Notes: a model not told the origin generated them from the letters alone. DNA of 45,683 nucleotides from Betaproteobacteria bacterium (GCA_016202605.1 JACQOJ010000081.1:1-45683); one strand, 5' to 3'; positions 1-8,878 are shown, counted from the stretch's first letter. Translations and numbers: made by a program.

Positions 1-553
1 CGCACACGCACAGCGCGCGGTAGCCAGCGGCCTTCGCGCGGTCGAGGATGTCTTCCACCCACTTGCGGTCGGCCCGCACGTAGAGCTGGAAGATGAGCGG
101 TTCCTTGACCGCCGCCTGGGCCGCCTCGAGGCTCGGCTTGGCCGCCGTGCTGATGAAGGCGGTGGTGCCGTGCGCGACCGCCGCCCGGGCGACGTTGCAT
201 GCGCCCTCCGGGTGCGCGAAACCGACGAAGCCGCCGACCGGCGCGAGAAAGACCGGGCTGCTGAGCGTTTGCCCGAGCAGCGTCGTCGTGATGTCGATCT
301 TTCTCACGTCCACCAGGACGCGCTGCCGCAACGCGAGGCTGTCGAGCGCCTGCCGGTTGCGGGCGAGCGTGGTCTCGGAATCCGAGCCGCCCGACAGATG
401 GTCCCACAGATCCTGCGGCAGATTGCGCCGCGCCGCTAGCACGATTTCCTGCAGCGAAACGAAATTCGCCGCCGCGCGCTCGTCGATGCGCGGGTACTTC
501 CTCTCCCCGGGCTTGCTCCTGGTTTTGACCGTCTTGCCTCCCTTTTTTGCCAT
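1..553 (-). CDS. FMN-dependent alpha-hydroxyacid dehydrogenase/oxidase, C-terminus cut by window edge
   Basis: About 184 N-terminal residues are visible, starting at the ATG at 553 (MAKKGGKTVK). The protein has a basic N-terminal tail, then a segment with the DLWDHLSGGSDSETT signature, the LSSPVFLAPVGG strand and the GTTAFISTAAKPSLE region. These match the first part of the FMN-binding TIM barrel of the glycolate oxidase / L-lactate dehydrogenase (LldD) family, which oxidises 2-hydroxyacids to 2-oxoacids. In family members the FMN-contacting Tyr and the catalytic His and Arg lie further on, outside this window, so activity and substrate cannot be judged. The gene diverges from the NfnAB-KorAB cassette. 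A 2-oxoacid product would be a logical substrate for KorAB, but that link is inference. Confidence 0.85.
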   Translation of the reverse strand, partial: MAKKGGKTVKTRSKPGERKYPRIDERAAANFVSLQEIVLAARRNLPQDLWDHLSGGSDSETTLARNRQALDSLALRQRVLVDVRKIDITTTLLGQTLSSPVFLAPVGGFVGFAHPEGACNVARAAVAHGTTAFISTAAKPSLEAAQAAVKEPLIFQLYVRADRKWVEDILDRAKAAGYRALCVC

Positions 554-1049
554 TTCCCTTCCTCGATGTCGATTACGGATTATCCACGCGCCCGCCCGCG
601 ATCAGCGGGCGCGCCTTGCCTTGTACTGTGCGTGGTCGCACACATGCACCCCTTCCGGGAATACGATTTGCGGGAGTTTAGCGCAGCGGGACCGATTAAC
701 GCTCTGTCCCCGGTCACGCACCGCCGGCACACGTTGAATTGCGCTTCAAAAGTCATAGCATTCAGTCTGTTAGTCGCCCGTCATCGCTTGCGGTCGGGGA
801 TCCGCCTGCCGCGGGGCCTTCGCGCAGATTTGCCGGGACGGACGGAGGGCGGCGGATTCGCATCCGTTGCGCGGATCGCCACGCGCTTCCCAACTTGTTG
901 CCGGAAACCCACGCATTCTTGCGTTAGATCAAAACCCGACCTGCCCGAAACCACTAGATTTCATGGGGAAGCTCACGGAAGCTGGCTGGGAAACGATGCA
1001 AGTGCTGGAAAAGCCAATAAATTCGCAAAATTTGCAGAGGGCGCAGGCG
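554..1049. other. Divergent intergenic/leader region between hydroxyacid dehydrogenase and NfnA-like gene
   Basis: No convincing gene is seen here. It contains an 8-bp inverted repeat (588-595 with 605-612, GCGCCCGC/GCGGGCGC) in what would be the leader of the minus-strand dehydrogenase. It also contains an FNR-like box and -10 element near 919-960, and an open frame that runs into the NfnA-like gene from 963. The 963-1049 stretch could be coding if an earlier start (963 or 996) is used. Confidence 0.5.
919..960 (+). promoter_or_regulatory. Candidate FNR/CRP-type class II promoter of the NfnAB-KorAB cassette
   Basis: TTGCG-TTAG-ATCAA (919-932) matches the FNR consensus TTGAT-N4-ATCAA in the right half fully and in 3 of 5 bases in the left half. 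A -10-like TAGATT lies at 955-960. A start about 7 bases after it (~967) would put the box centre near -41.5, the classical spacing for class II FNR activation. This is pattern reading only; the left half-site is imperfect. Confidence 0.35.
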
Positions 1050-2021
1050 ATGCAGCAGGCAAACCAGGCATCACAGTTTCAAATCGTAACGCGTCAGGAT
1101 TTTTCGGACGTCACCTATCTTCTGGAAGTCTGCTACCCGCTGATGGCAAAGGCCGCTCAACCCGGCCAGTTCGTCATCGCGATGTTACATGAGCATGGCG
1201 AGCGCATCCCGCTCACCATCGCCGACTTCGACCGCGCCAAGGGAACGGTCACGCTGGTGATCCAGGCGGTCGGCAAGACCACCCGGGAAATGCAGCAAGC
1301 CTGCCAGGTCGGCACCAGTCTCTACGCGCTGGTGGGACCGATGGGGCTGCCCAGCCATACCAGCGGCACGAAGAAAATCGTGTGCGTCGGCGGCGGGCTG
1401 GGCGTCGCGCCGATCTTTCCCCAGGCGCGCGCGTTCAAGGAAAGCGGCGCCTACGTGATCGGCGTCGTCGGCTTCCGGACCAAAGACCTCGTTTTCTGGG
1501 AAGACAAGTTCCGCGCCTGCTGCGACGAATTCATCGTGTGCACCGACGACGGCTCCGCGGGCATCAAGGGCCTCATTACCGACGGCGTCAAACTGGCGAT
1601 CAGCAAGCATCCGGACATCGGGGAACTCGTCGCCATCGGCCCGCCGGTGATGATGCGCGCGTGCGCGGAGATGACCCGGCCTCATGGCATCAAGACCGTG
1701 GTCAGCCTCAATCCGATCATGGTCGACGGGACCGGCATGTGCGGCGGCTGCCGGGTCCGGGTCGGCGGACAGGTGCGGTTCGCCTGCGTCGACGGACCGG
1801 ACTTCGACGGCCACCAGGTCGATTTCGACGATCTCATGTCCCGGCTGCGCCGGTTCGCGCAGGAGGAACGCGCCGCGATGGACCGCTGGTCGGAGAGTTG
1901 CCGCATGAAAATACCGGTCGATCCGCGTTCGGGCACCGCGGCGGCGGCCGCGTCTTCCGCCGGCGCGTCCGATGAGGCGCTGGATCTGCCGGACCCGTTC
2001 GAAGAAGTCGAAGGAGGTTAG
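1050..2021 (+). CDS. NfnA/SudB-like FAD- and NAD(P)-binding ferredoxin-NAD(P) reductase subunit
   Basis: This is a 323-residue protein of the ferredoxin-NADP reductase-like family that includes NfnA, sulfide dehydrogenase SudB and PyrK-type electron-transfer subunits. It has an FAD-binding beta barrel (RIPLTIADFD, GKTTREM), an NAD(P) domain (VCVGGGLGVAPIFPQARA, then CTDDGSAGIKGLITD) and a C-terminal [2Fe-2S] loop with DGTGMCGGC and FACVDGP (C231, C234, C246 plus Asp), as in NfnA. I chose the start at 1050 because AGAGGG lies 8 bases upstream and SudB/NfnA-type proteins begin near the FQIVTRQDF motif; 963 and 996 are in-frame alternatives. It is the first gene of the cassette and the usual partner of the next protein. 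In NfnAB complexes this subunit handles NAD(H), while ferredoxin is used by the large subunit. Confidence 0.85.
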   Translation: MQQANQASQFQIVTRQDFSDVTYLLEVCYPLMAKAAQPGQFVIAMLHEHGERIPLTIADFDRAKGTVTLVIQAVGKTTREMQQACQVGTSLYALVGPMGLPSHTSGTKKIVCVGGGLGVAPIFPQARAFKESGAYVIGVVGFRTKDLVFWEDKFRACCDEFIVCTDDGSAGIKGLITDGVKLAISKHPDIGELVAIGPPVMMRACAEMTRPHGIKTVVSLNPIMVDGTGMCGGCRVRVGGQVRFACVDGPDFDGHQVDFDDLMSRLRRFAQEERAAMDRWSESCRMKIPVDPRSGTAAAAASSAGASDEALDLPDPFEEVEGG

Positions 2022-2071
2022 CTTGAATCATCGCGACCCGCGGCGCCGCGGGATGGTTTGAGGATGTGACG

Positions 2072-3568
2072 ATGGCGAAAAAGAAGACGATACGGACTAT
2101 TCCCCAGGAACGGACCCCGATCCGCGAGATCGACCCGCGCGAGCGCGTACGCAATTTCATCGAAGTCGCCTGCGGCTATCGCGTGGAAGACGCTCTCAAC
2201 GAGGCCGAACGCTGCCTGCTCTGCCCGCAGCCGGCGTGCGTCGAGGGCTGCCCCGTCAGCATCGACATTCCCGGCTTCATACAAAAGATCAGCGCGAAGG
2301 ATTTTCACGGCGCCTACAAGGTCATCGCCGACGCCAACCTGCTGCCTGCGATCTGCGGCCGCGTCTGCCCGCAGGAAAGCCAGTGCGAAGGGGTGTGCCC
2401 CGTGGGCGAAACGCTGGAGCCGGTCGCCATCGGGCGGCTCGAGCGCTGGGTCGGCGATCTGGCGATCGCGGAGAACTGGAGCAACCTGCCGTACATCGAG
2501 CCGACCGGATTCAGGATCGGGATCGTCGGCTCGGGCCCCGCCGGCATGGCGTGCGCGGCCGACATGGCCAAGGCCGGCTGCGAAGTGACCGTTTACGAAG
2601 CCTTCCACCAGGCGGGGGGCGTCCTCAAGTATGGCATTCCGGATTTCCGCCTGCCCAACTCGGTCATCGACGCCGAGATCGACAAGCTGCGCAAGCTCGG
2701 CGTGCGGTTCGAATGCAATACGCTGGTGGGTCGCCTGTTCACGATCGAGCAGATGATCGACGAGATGGGTTTTCACGCGGTGTTCATCGGCACCGGCGCC
2801 GGCTACCCTTCGCTGCTGAACATCCCCGGCGATTCCCTCAACGGCGTGCTGTCGGCGAACGAACTCCTTACGCGGTGCAATCTGATGCTTGCGCGCGACA
2901 CCTTCGGGCACGACACCCCGCTCACGATCGGCCGGCAGGTGACCGTGGTCGGCTCCGGCAACACGGCGATGGACGCGATGCGGGTCTGCCTGCGGCTGGG
3001 CGCGGAGAAGGTGCACTGCATCTATCGGCGCACCAGGGCGGAGAGCCCGGCGCGCGCCGAGGAACTCCATCACGCTGAAGAAGAAGGCATCGAGTTTCAC
3101 TGGCTGACCAATCCGGTCGAAATCCTCGATGACAGCAAAGGCTCGGTGCGCGGCATGCGCTGCATCCGCATGGAGCTGGGCGAGCCCGACGACTCCGGCC
3201 GGCGCCGCCCTGTCCCCGTGGCGAACAGCGAACACGAGATCGAGACCGACATGGTCGTATTCGCAATCGGAACCAACGCCAACCCGATCATGGGCCAAAC
3301 CTCGGAGATCAAATTGAACCGCCGCGGGTACATCGAGGCGGACGACGACCTTGCAACCTCGCTCGCGGGCGTTTTCGCCGGCGGCGACATCGTCACCGGC
3401 GCGGCGACCGTCATCGAAGCGATGGGCGCGGGACGCAGGGCCGCCCGCAGCATGAAGGCGTACCTCGGAATCCGGGATACCGAGCATCCGGGGCGTGCAG
3501 TAGCCGGCGAGAAGCTGTTCGGCATCGATCTCGCGGAACGCAACTTCGTGCGGCTGCGCGCCGCGTAG
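2072..3568 (+). CDS. NfnB/SudA-like NADPH-dependent flavoprotein (glutamate synthase small-subunit fold)
   Basis: This is a 498-residue protein. Two [4Fe-4S] cysteine clusters sit at the N-terminus (CLLCPQPACVEGCP from C48, and CGRVCPQESQCEGVCP from C95). They are followed by an FAD dinucleotide fold (GSGPAGMACAADMAKAG), the GGVLKYGIPDFRLP motif, an NADPH fold (VVGSGNTAMDAMR with IYRRTRAESPAR) and a closing FAD motif (AGGDIVTGAATVIEAMGAG). This is the complete architecture of GltD-like subunits such as NfnB and SudA. The absence of an adjacent gltB argues against glutamate synthase. ATG 2072 is preceded by TGAGGA at good spacing. Paired with the upstream NfnA-like subunit it should form an NADH:ferredoxin:NADP oxidoreductase; true electron bifurcation is inferred from family, not shown. 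Confidence 0.87.
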   Translation: MAKKKTIRTIPQERTPIREIDPRERVRNFIEVACGYRVEDALNEAERCLLCPQPACVEGCPVSIDIPGFIQKISAKDFHGAYKVIADANLLPAICGRVCPQESQCEGVCPVGETLEPVAIGRLERWVGDLAIAENWSNLPYIEPTGFRIGIVGSGPAGMACAADMAKAGCEVTVYEAFHQAGGVLKYGIPDFRLPNSVIDAEIDKLRKLGVRFECNTLVGRLFTIEQMIDEMGFHAVFIGTGAGYPSLLNIPGDSLNGVLSANELLTRCNLMLARDTFGHDTPLTIGRQVTVVGSGNTAMDAMRVCLRLGAEKVHCIYRRTRAESPARAEELHHAEEEGIEFHWLTNPVEILDDSKGSVRGMRCIRMELGEPDDSGRRRPVPVANSEHEIETDMVVFAIGTNANPIMGQTSEIKLNRRGYIEADDDLATSLAGVFAGGDIVTGAATVIEAMGAGRRAARSMKAYLGIRDTEHPGRAVAGEKLFGIDLAERNFVRLRAA

Positions 3569-3574
3569 GTGGAA

Positions 3575-5566
3575 ATGACAGCGAATGCCGACATTCAGAA
3601 ACTCGATTACAAAGAGGCCCGCAGGCAAAACGGCAATAGCATGAACGATACCTCGACACTACAATTCCCCAACCTCGCACAGGCCGTCCGTGCGCAACCG
3701 GCTGAAAAGGCCGTCACCACGCTCGCCGAGCACGTGGTCGAGATCGTCAGCGATTCCGGAGAAGGCGCGCAGCGCTGCGGGCAGTCCTTCGGCGCGATCG
3801 CCGCGCGCATGGGCAACGGCGTGTGGACCGTGGAGATCATACCCGCGGAAATCCAGCCGCCCGCGCGCAGCATCGCGGGCGCCAGCGGCAACCGCATCCG
3901 GTTCGGTTCGCAGCCCGTCACCAACGGCGGCGACGAGGCCGATCTCGTCGTGGCGTTCAACGAGCAGGTGCTCCTCGGGCGCGTGCGCGCCGGCGAGCTC
4001 AAGCCCGGCTGCACCATCCTGCTCGAGAGCATGTGGCGCAGCGATCGCGATGCGCGGATTGTCGAGTCCTACGTCCGGACCTGCGAACAGCTCGTCGCGG
4101 AAGGCTACCGGCTGATCGAGGTTCCGATGGAGCGGGAATGCCGCCCGCTCGTCTCCGATGCGCGCCGCGGCAAGAACATGTTCGTTCTGGGAATGCTGTG
4201 CAGCATTTACAGCCTGGACCTGCAGCTCGCGCGCGAGCAGATCGCGCTCGCCTTCCGCAAGAAAGACGAAAAGATCGTCCGTGCCAATGTGAAGCTGCTC
4301 GAAGCCGGGCACCAGTGGGCGGATGCGAACCTCGATTTCAAGTTCCGGATACCGGCCGTGCGGGCCACGGTGCCGCAGGTCGTGATCAACGGCAACACCG
4401 CGCTCGCGCTCGGCATCCTCGCCTCGGGCATGGAAGTGTGTGCGATGTATCCGATAACACCCGCCACTTCCGTCTCGCATTACCTGAGCGAAGTGTACGA
4501 GAAGGTGGGCGGCATCGTGCACCAGGCGGAAGATGAGATCGCCGCCTGCTCCTTCGCCATCGGCGCCTCCTACGCGGGCAAATGCGCCGTCACGATCACT
4601 TCCGGCCCCGGCTACTCGCTCAAGCAGGAAGCGATCGGGCTCGCCGTGATGGGCGAAATCCCGCTGGTCGTCGTCAACGTCCAGCGCGGCGGTCCCAGCA
4701 CCGGCCTGCCGACCAAGGCGGAACAGGGCGATCTGCTGGCTGCCATGTTCGGCAGCCACGGAGATGCTCCCAAGGTCGTGATGGCGGCGAGCACGATCGA
4801 GGACTGCTTCTACTCCGTCATCACCGCGCGCAAGATCGCCGAGACCTTCAACATGGTGGTGGTGGTGCTGTCGGACGCGAATCTCGCCACCTCCCAGCAG
4901 CCATTCCCGCGCCCGCAGTTCAGCGAGGCCTGGCTCGCGCCGCCGCTCGACCAGAGCGCGATACCGGACGGCATGAAACCCTATGACTGGGACGCCACGA
5001 CGGGCCTGGCGCGCCGCTTCATTCCGGGCCAGCCCAACGGCATGCACACGCTGACCGGCCTCGCCCACGACCAAGCGAGCCACGTGGCATACGATCCGGA
5101 GGTGAACGAGGAAAGTATCCGCTTCCGCAGCCTGAAGCTCGCCGCCTTGCAGAAGACGTTGAAAACGCCGCCGGTATTCGGTGATCCCGAAGGCGATCTG
5201 CTGGTGGTCGGCTGGGGCAGCACGCAGGGCGCGATCGAGGAAGCCGTAACACGGCTGCGCGCGGAAGGATGCAGGGTGTCGGCGCTGCACCTGCGGATGC
5301 TGAATCCCCTGCCCGGCGGAATCAAGGAAATCATGCGACGCTTCCGCAACGTGATGACGATCGAAGGCAACTGGTGCGACCGGCCGCAGGACGCGATCAT
5401 CGACGAGACAAACCGCCGCCACTCGGCGCTCGCCATGCTGCTGCGCGCGCGTTACCTGATCGACATCGACTGCTGGAGCGAGGTGCGCGGGCAGCCGATC
5501 AAGCCCAGCACCATCTACCGTGTCATCCGCGCCAAACTGCAAACCAGCGAAAGGCAGCCCACATGA
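3575..5566 (+). CDS. korA: 2-oxoacid:ferredoxin oxidoreductase, fused gamma-alpha subunit (KorA type)
   Basis: This is a 663-residue protein. The first ~230 residues form the gamma domain (SGEGAQRCGQSFG, later NEQVLLGRVRAGELKPG). From about residue 270 the alpha (pyrimidine-binding) domain begins, with GNTALALGILASG, YPITPATSVSHYL, HQAEDEIAACSFAIGASYAG, and RGGPSTGLPTKAEQGDLL. A C-terminal transketolase-like domain follows (VVGWGSTQGAIEEA). Together with KorB it oxidatively decarboxylates a 2-oxoacid with CoA and reduces ferredoxin. The gamma-alpha fusion plus a small beta subunit is typical of 2-oxoglutarate enzymes, but other 2-oxoacids cannot be excluded. The start is uncertain: ATG 3575 is first in frame but has a crowded SD, and 3641 (MNDTSTLQF) is an alternative. 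It overlaps korB by ATGA. Confidence 0.87.
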   Translation: MTANADIQKLDYKEARRQNGNSMNDTSTLQFPNLAQAVRAQPAEKAVTTLAEHVVEIVSDSGEGAQRCGQSFGAIAARMGNGVWTVEIIPAEIQPPARSIAGASGNRIRFGSQPVTNGGDEADLVVAFNEQVLLGRVRAGELKPGCTILLESMWRSDRDARIVESYVRTCEQLVAEGYRLIEVPMERECRPLVSDARRGKNMFVLGMLCSIYSLDLQLAREQIALAFRKKDEKIVRANVKLLEAGHQWADANLDFKFRIPAVRATVPQVVINGNTALALGILASGMEVCAMYPITPATSVSHYLSEVYEKVGGIVHQAEDEIAACSFAIGASYAGKCAVTITSGPGYSLKQEAIGLAVMGEIPLVVVNVQRGGPSTGLPTKAEQGDLLAAMFGSHGDAPKVVMAASTIEDCFYSVITARKIAETFNMVVVVLSDANLATSQQPFPRPQFSEAWLAPPLDQSAIPDGMKPYDWDATTGLARRFIPGQPNGMHTLTGLAHDQASHVAYDPEVNEESIRFRSLKLAALQKTLKTPPVFGDPEGDLLVVGWGSTQGAIEEAVTRLRAEGCRVSALHLRMLNPLPGGIKEIMRRFRNVMTIEGNWCDRPQDAIIDETNRRHSALAMLLRARYLIDIDCWSEVRGQPIKPSTIYRVIRAKLQTSERQPT

Positions 5567-6552
5567 TCCATGCCACCGAGTGCCTGCTCCGGCTCTACGA
5601 GGAGAATCCGGAACTCGAACAGTACCAGGCGAGCATCCCGCGCTGGTGCACGGGCTGCGGCGACAACGCCATCCTCGCCGCCGTGCAGCGGCTGTGCCGC
5701 GACGAGAAACTGCGCCCGGAAAAAACCGTGTTCGTGTCGGGAATCGGCTGCTCGAGCCGCTTTCCGCACTACATGAAAACCTACGGCTTCCACGGCATCC
5801 ACGGACGGGCCCTGCCGATCGCAGAGGGCGTCAAGATGGCGCGTCCCGATCTGCATGTCTTCGTGGCGACGGGCGACGGCGACTGCTGCAGCATCGGCGC
5901 CGCTCACTGGATCCACGGCATCCGTTACAACATGAACATGACGGTGCTGCTGCACGACAACCAGATCTACGGCCTCACCAAGATGCAGGCCTCGCCGACT
6001 TCGCCGAAGGGCCTGCGCAGCAACACCACGCCGCGCGGCGCGTACCTCGAGCCCCTCAATCCTCTGAGCGTCACGCTCGGGGTGCAGAACGCGTCCTTCG
6101 TGGCGCAGGTCGTGGACTGGATTCCGGAAGTCCTCTACGACGTCATCAAGGCGGCGTTCCACCACCGCGGTCTTTCGTTCGTGCGCATCATCCAGCGCTG
6201 TCCGGAGTGGCTGCCCAACCTGTTCGAGCCCTGGCTCAACGATCCGCAGCGCATTCTTCTGCTCAATCACGAGCGCGGGATCCGCGTCAGCGCGAACCTC
6301 GGCAAGGTCTACAAAAACCAGCAGGCGCACGATCCGCTGGATATCGACGGTGCGCGCAAGATCGCCTCGGTCGCCGACCCCATCCCGGTGGGCATTCTCT
6401 ACCGGAACCCGGATGTTCCTTGTTATGAGGACCTGAGGCACGCCGGACAGCTGCGCACGCCCGAACTCGTCAGGTCGGGGCTGGAGGCGGAACTCGACAG
6501 GTTCACGGTGTGGCCCCAGGAGGAAGGGAAGCGAGCCCGCCCCGCGGCGTGA
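5563..6552 (+). CDS. korB: 2-oxoacid:ferredoxin oxidoreductase beta subunit (KorB type)
   Basis: This is the 329-residue thiamine diphosphate-binding beta subunit. WCTGCGDN (C29, C32), GIGCSSRFPHY and IIQRCPEW give the four cysteines expected for the single [4Fe-4S] cluster of KorB/PorB. GDGDCCSIG (G104-D107) with the later DNQIYGLTKMQASPTS is the ThDP/Mg motif. The ATG overlaps the korA stop (ATGA) and has AAAGG upstream, so the two are translationally coupled. No separate delta (ferredoxin) subunit gene follows. The ferredoxin domain at the end of the next protein may take that role; this is inference. Confidence 0.9.
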   Translation: MIHATECLLRLYEENPELEQYQASIPRWCTGCGDNAILAAVQRLCRDEKLRPEKTVFVSGIGCSSRFPHYMKTYGFHGIHGRALPIAEGVKMARPDLHVFVATGDGDCCSIGAAHWIHGIRYNMNMTVLLHDNQIYGLTKMQASPTSPKGLRSNTTPRGAYLEPLNPLSVTLGVQNASFVAQVVDWIPEVLYDVIKAAFHHRGLSFVRIIQRCPEWLPNLFEPWLNDPQRILLLNHERGIRVSANLGKVYKNQQAHDPLDIDGARKIASVADPIPVGILYRNPDVPCYEDLRHAGQLRTPELVRSGLEAELDRFTVWPQEEGKRARPAA

Positions 6553-6623
6553 ACGCTCTCGCCCCATGACCGCGCGGCCGCGCCAGACCAAAGAAGTGAC
6601 GATCACCGCAGGCAGACAGAAAA

Positions 6624-8810
6624 ATGCACGCAGATCACCAGGCACAGATTGCCTTTCATCTGACCGGTAAACGACCCGACGAGGGTTTGGATGCCGTCGA
6701 ACCGCTGAGACTTCGTCCCGCCCTCTTCACGCGCTACGCGGATCTCCCCCGGCTGCGCTACGACTTTCCGCTGGTTCTGGTGCGCGGCGGCGACGATACG
6801 ACCTTCGTGCAGTCGCTTGCCGCGATCGTCGACAAGGCGCTGAACGATGCCGCTCCTCAGGGCACGGAAAACGAGCGGCTGAGAAAGCACGTGCTGCGGC
6901 TGGAGCGCGAGATCAGATCCATGGCCGCTGCAGGCGCCACCGGTTCGCTGTCGGAAATGTGGAACGAGGCGGCGCACCGCCTGGGTTCCGCTGCGGACGA
7001 ACTGCTGGAGGACAGCGTGAGCCGTGCCGGCGCCGCGCTGAAAATAGACGGTGAAGTCGCCGACTGCGCGCCGGACATGCCCGCGCGGCTCCTGGCGCAC
7101 GGCTGGCGCAGGATCCGGGAGCGGAAAACGCGCAATTTTCACGACATCGCGCGCCGGCTCATCCTGAAACTCGCCAATATCCTGCGCGCCGACTACGTGC
7201 ACTCCCAGGCGGGACAAAGCGCCGGCAGCCTCAAGGCGGCAATCGGCAAAGCGCACGGCGACGTGTTCGATTTCGATATCATGTCCGGGCTGCTCGCCAA
7301 GACGGCGCGCAACGATTCGCTGCCCGCCAGCCGCCGCCGGCGCATCGAGTGGATGTTGTCGGTGCTCGAGTCGCAACGCTTCTTCCCCGCGGTCGATGGG
7401 CACGCGCAGGGGCGCGACACCGTGCAGCCCTACGCGTTCGAGTTCGACAACTGCGCGGCCGCGCTGGACGCCTTCCGCGAGCGGCAGCCGAAGATGATCG
7501 AACTGGCAAAGGCATTGGCGATCGGCGAGCTCGAAACCGAGGGGCACTACCTCGAGTCCAAGCACAATCTGTTCTTCGAGGAATTCGGAGAAAACGCGCT
7601 GGGCGCAGACGACCTTGCCCTGTTCCCCGATTATCTCGTATGCGTCCGCGCCGGGCGCATGCACGCCGAGGGGCATGCGGAACTGATGTCGTTGCTGGCA
7701 ACCGGCCTGCCGGTGAAAATCATGCTCCAGTGCGACGACATCCTGCAGGAGTCGCTCGGCAGCAGTGCACGGCTCGATTGCGGCATGCCGAGCACCCGGC
7801 TCGCCAGCATGGCGACGGGGCTCAACGACGTCTATGTCCTGCAATCGGGCGCTTCGCATCTCGTGCAGCTTGCCCCGTGGATCCTGAGAGGCCTCGCCTA
7901 TGCCGGGCCGGCGCTGTTCAGCGTTTACTCGGGGGCGGTTCCGGCAGTGAACGGCATAGCGCCATACCTCGTATCGGCCGCAGCGGTGGAATCACGCGCT
8001 TTTCCCGTCTTCGTCTACGACCCGTCGGCGGGTCCCGACTGGGCCTCGCGGTTTGCACTGGACGCCAATCCCCAGCCCGAGCGCGACTGTCCCACGTACG
8101 CGCTCGACTTCGAAGGTGAGGAGCACCAGCGGCTGTCCGAGCAGCTCGCGTTCACGTTCGCGGATTTCGCCGCGTGCGACCCGCGTCACGCGCGGCACCT
8201 CGCGCGGGTGCCGCGCGCCAAGTGGAACGGCAACATGTTGCCGGCCGCCGAGTGCATCGCCCGCGACGCGCAGGGCATGAGCGAGGATGTTCCCTTCCTC
8301 CTGATGGCCGACGGCGACCATCGACTGCATCGTGTGATCGTCGATGACAAGCTGATGCTGGAAGCCCGCCGCTGCGCGAAGATGTGGCGCAGCATCCAGG
8401 AATTGGGCGGGGTCCACAACTCGCACGCAGAAAAACTGCTGGCGCGGGAAAGAAAGGCGTGGGAGGAAAAGCGCGGCGCCGAGGCGGCTGCGCCTGCGGC
8501 ACCGCTGCCGGCTGCGGCGGCGCCCGCGCCCGCGCCAGTCGAAAGCGCACCCGAACCGCAGTCCGACGAAGCCCACATCGAGACTCCGCGCTGCACGAGC
8601 TGCGACGAGTGCACGCAAATCAACAACGCGATGTTCGCCTACGATGCGAACAAGCAGGCTTACATCGCCAACATCGAAGCCGGCACCTACCGGCAACTGG
8701 TGGAAGCGGCCGAGAGCTGCCAGGTCTCCATCATCCACCCCGGCAAGCCGCGCAATCCGAACGAGCCCGGAATCGACGAACTTCTGAAGCGCGCCGAGCC
8801 GTTTCTGTAG
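6624..8810 (+). CDS. Large protein with PFOR-like segment and C-terminal [4Fe-4S] ferredoxin domain, function unknown
   Basis: This 728-residue protein is not one I recognise as a named enzyme. It consists of a long, mostly helical N-terminal half, a middle part (about residues 410-470) that resembles the end of the PFOR thiamine domain (GPALFSVYSG, then VESRAFPVFVYDP), an Ala/Pro-rich linker (about 620-650), and a C-terminal single-cluster ferredoxin domain (CTSCDEC with C657, C660, C663, then C699 and HPGKPRNP). The thiamine GDG motif is not seen, so it is unlikely to be an oxidoreductase catalytic subunit itself. It lies 71 bases after korB on the same strand. It may act as the electron-accepting or scaffold subunit linking KorAB to the NfnAB-like pair. 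The SD ahead of ATG 6624 is weak. Confidence 0.7.
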   Translation: MHADHQAQIAFHLTGKRPDEGLDAVEPLRLRPALFTRYADLPRLRYDFPLVLVRGGDDTTFVQSLAAIVDKALNDAAPQGTENERLRKHVLRLEREIRSMAAAGATGSLSEMWNEAAHRLGSAADELLEDSVSRAGAALKIDGEVADCAPDMPARLLAHGWRRIRERKTRNFHDIARRLILKLANILRADYVHSQAGQSAGSLKAAIGKAHGDVFDFDIMSGLLAKTARNDSLPASRRRRIEWMLSVLESQRFFPAVDGHAQGRDTVQPYAFEFDNCAAALDAFRERQPKMIELAKALAIGELETEGHYLESKHNLFFEEFGENALGADDLALFPDYLVCVRAGRMHAEGHAELMSLLATGLPVKIMLQCDDILQESLGSSARLDCGMPSTRLASMATGLNDVYVLQSGASHLVQLAPWILRGLAYAGPALFSVYSGAVPAVNGIAPYLVSAAAVESRAFPVFVYDPSAGPDWASRFALDANPQPERDCPTYALDFEGEEHQRLSEQLAFTFADFAACDPRHARHLARVPRAKWNGNMLPAAECIARDAQGMSEDVPFLLMADGDHRLHRVIVDDKLMLEARRCAKMWRSIQELGGVHNSHAEKLLARERKAWEEKRGAEAAAPAAPLPAAAAPAPAPVESAPEPQSDEAHIETPRCTSCDECTQINNAMFAYDANKQAYIANIEAGTYRQLVEAAESCQVSIIHPGKPRNPNEPGIDELLKRAEPFL

Positions 8811-8878
8811 AAGCCTCTCGCGTCGTCACTGCCTCCGGCCGCCCGCCTTCCACGGCACGCGGCTGAAGCGACGACACG

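Noticed and set aside
2072-3568. Glutamate synthase small subunit (gltD)
   Set aside because: No gltB lies nearby and the partner is an NfnA/SudB-like gene, so an NfnB/SudA-type role fits better.
2018-3628. A 536-codon antisense open frame opposite the NfnB-like gene
   Set aside because: Same GC-driven artefact; the plus-strand product has all expected cofactor motifs.
3659-5542. A 627-codon antisense open frame opposite korA
   Set aside because: The translation has no recognisable domain and is a mirror of the korA codon pattern.
6600-6650. Degenerate CACGCAGATCACC-like repeats near the start of the 728-residue protein, and CCACAGAAAACACGAAGAG at 20141
   Set aside because: They resemble common dispersed intergenic repeats but are too short and degenerate to call as elements.
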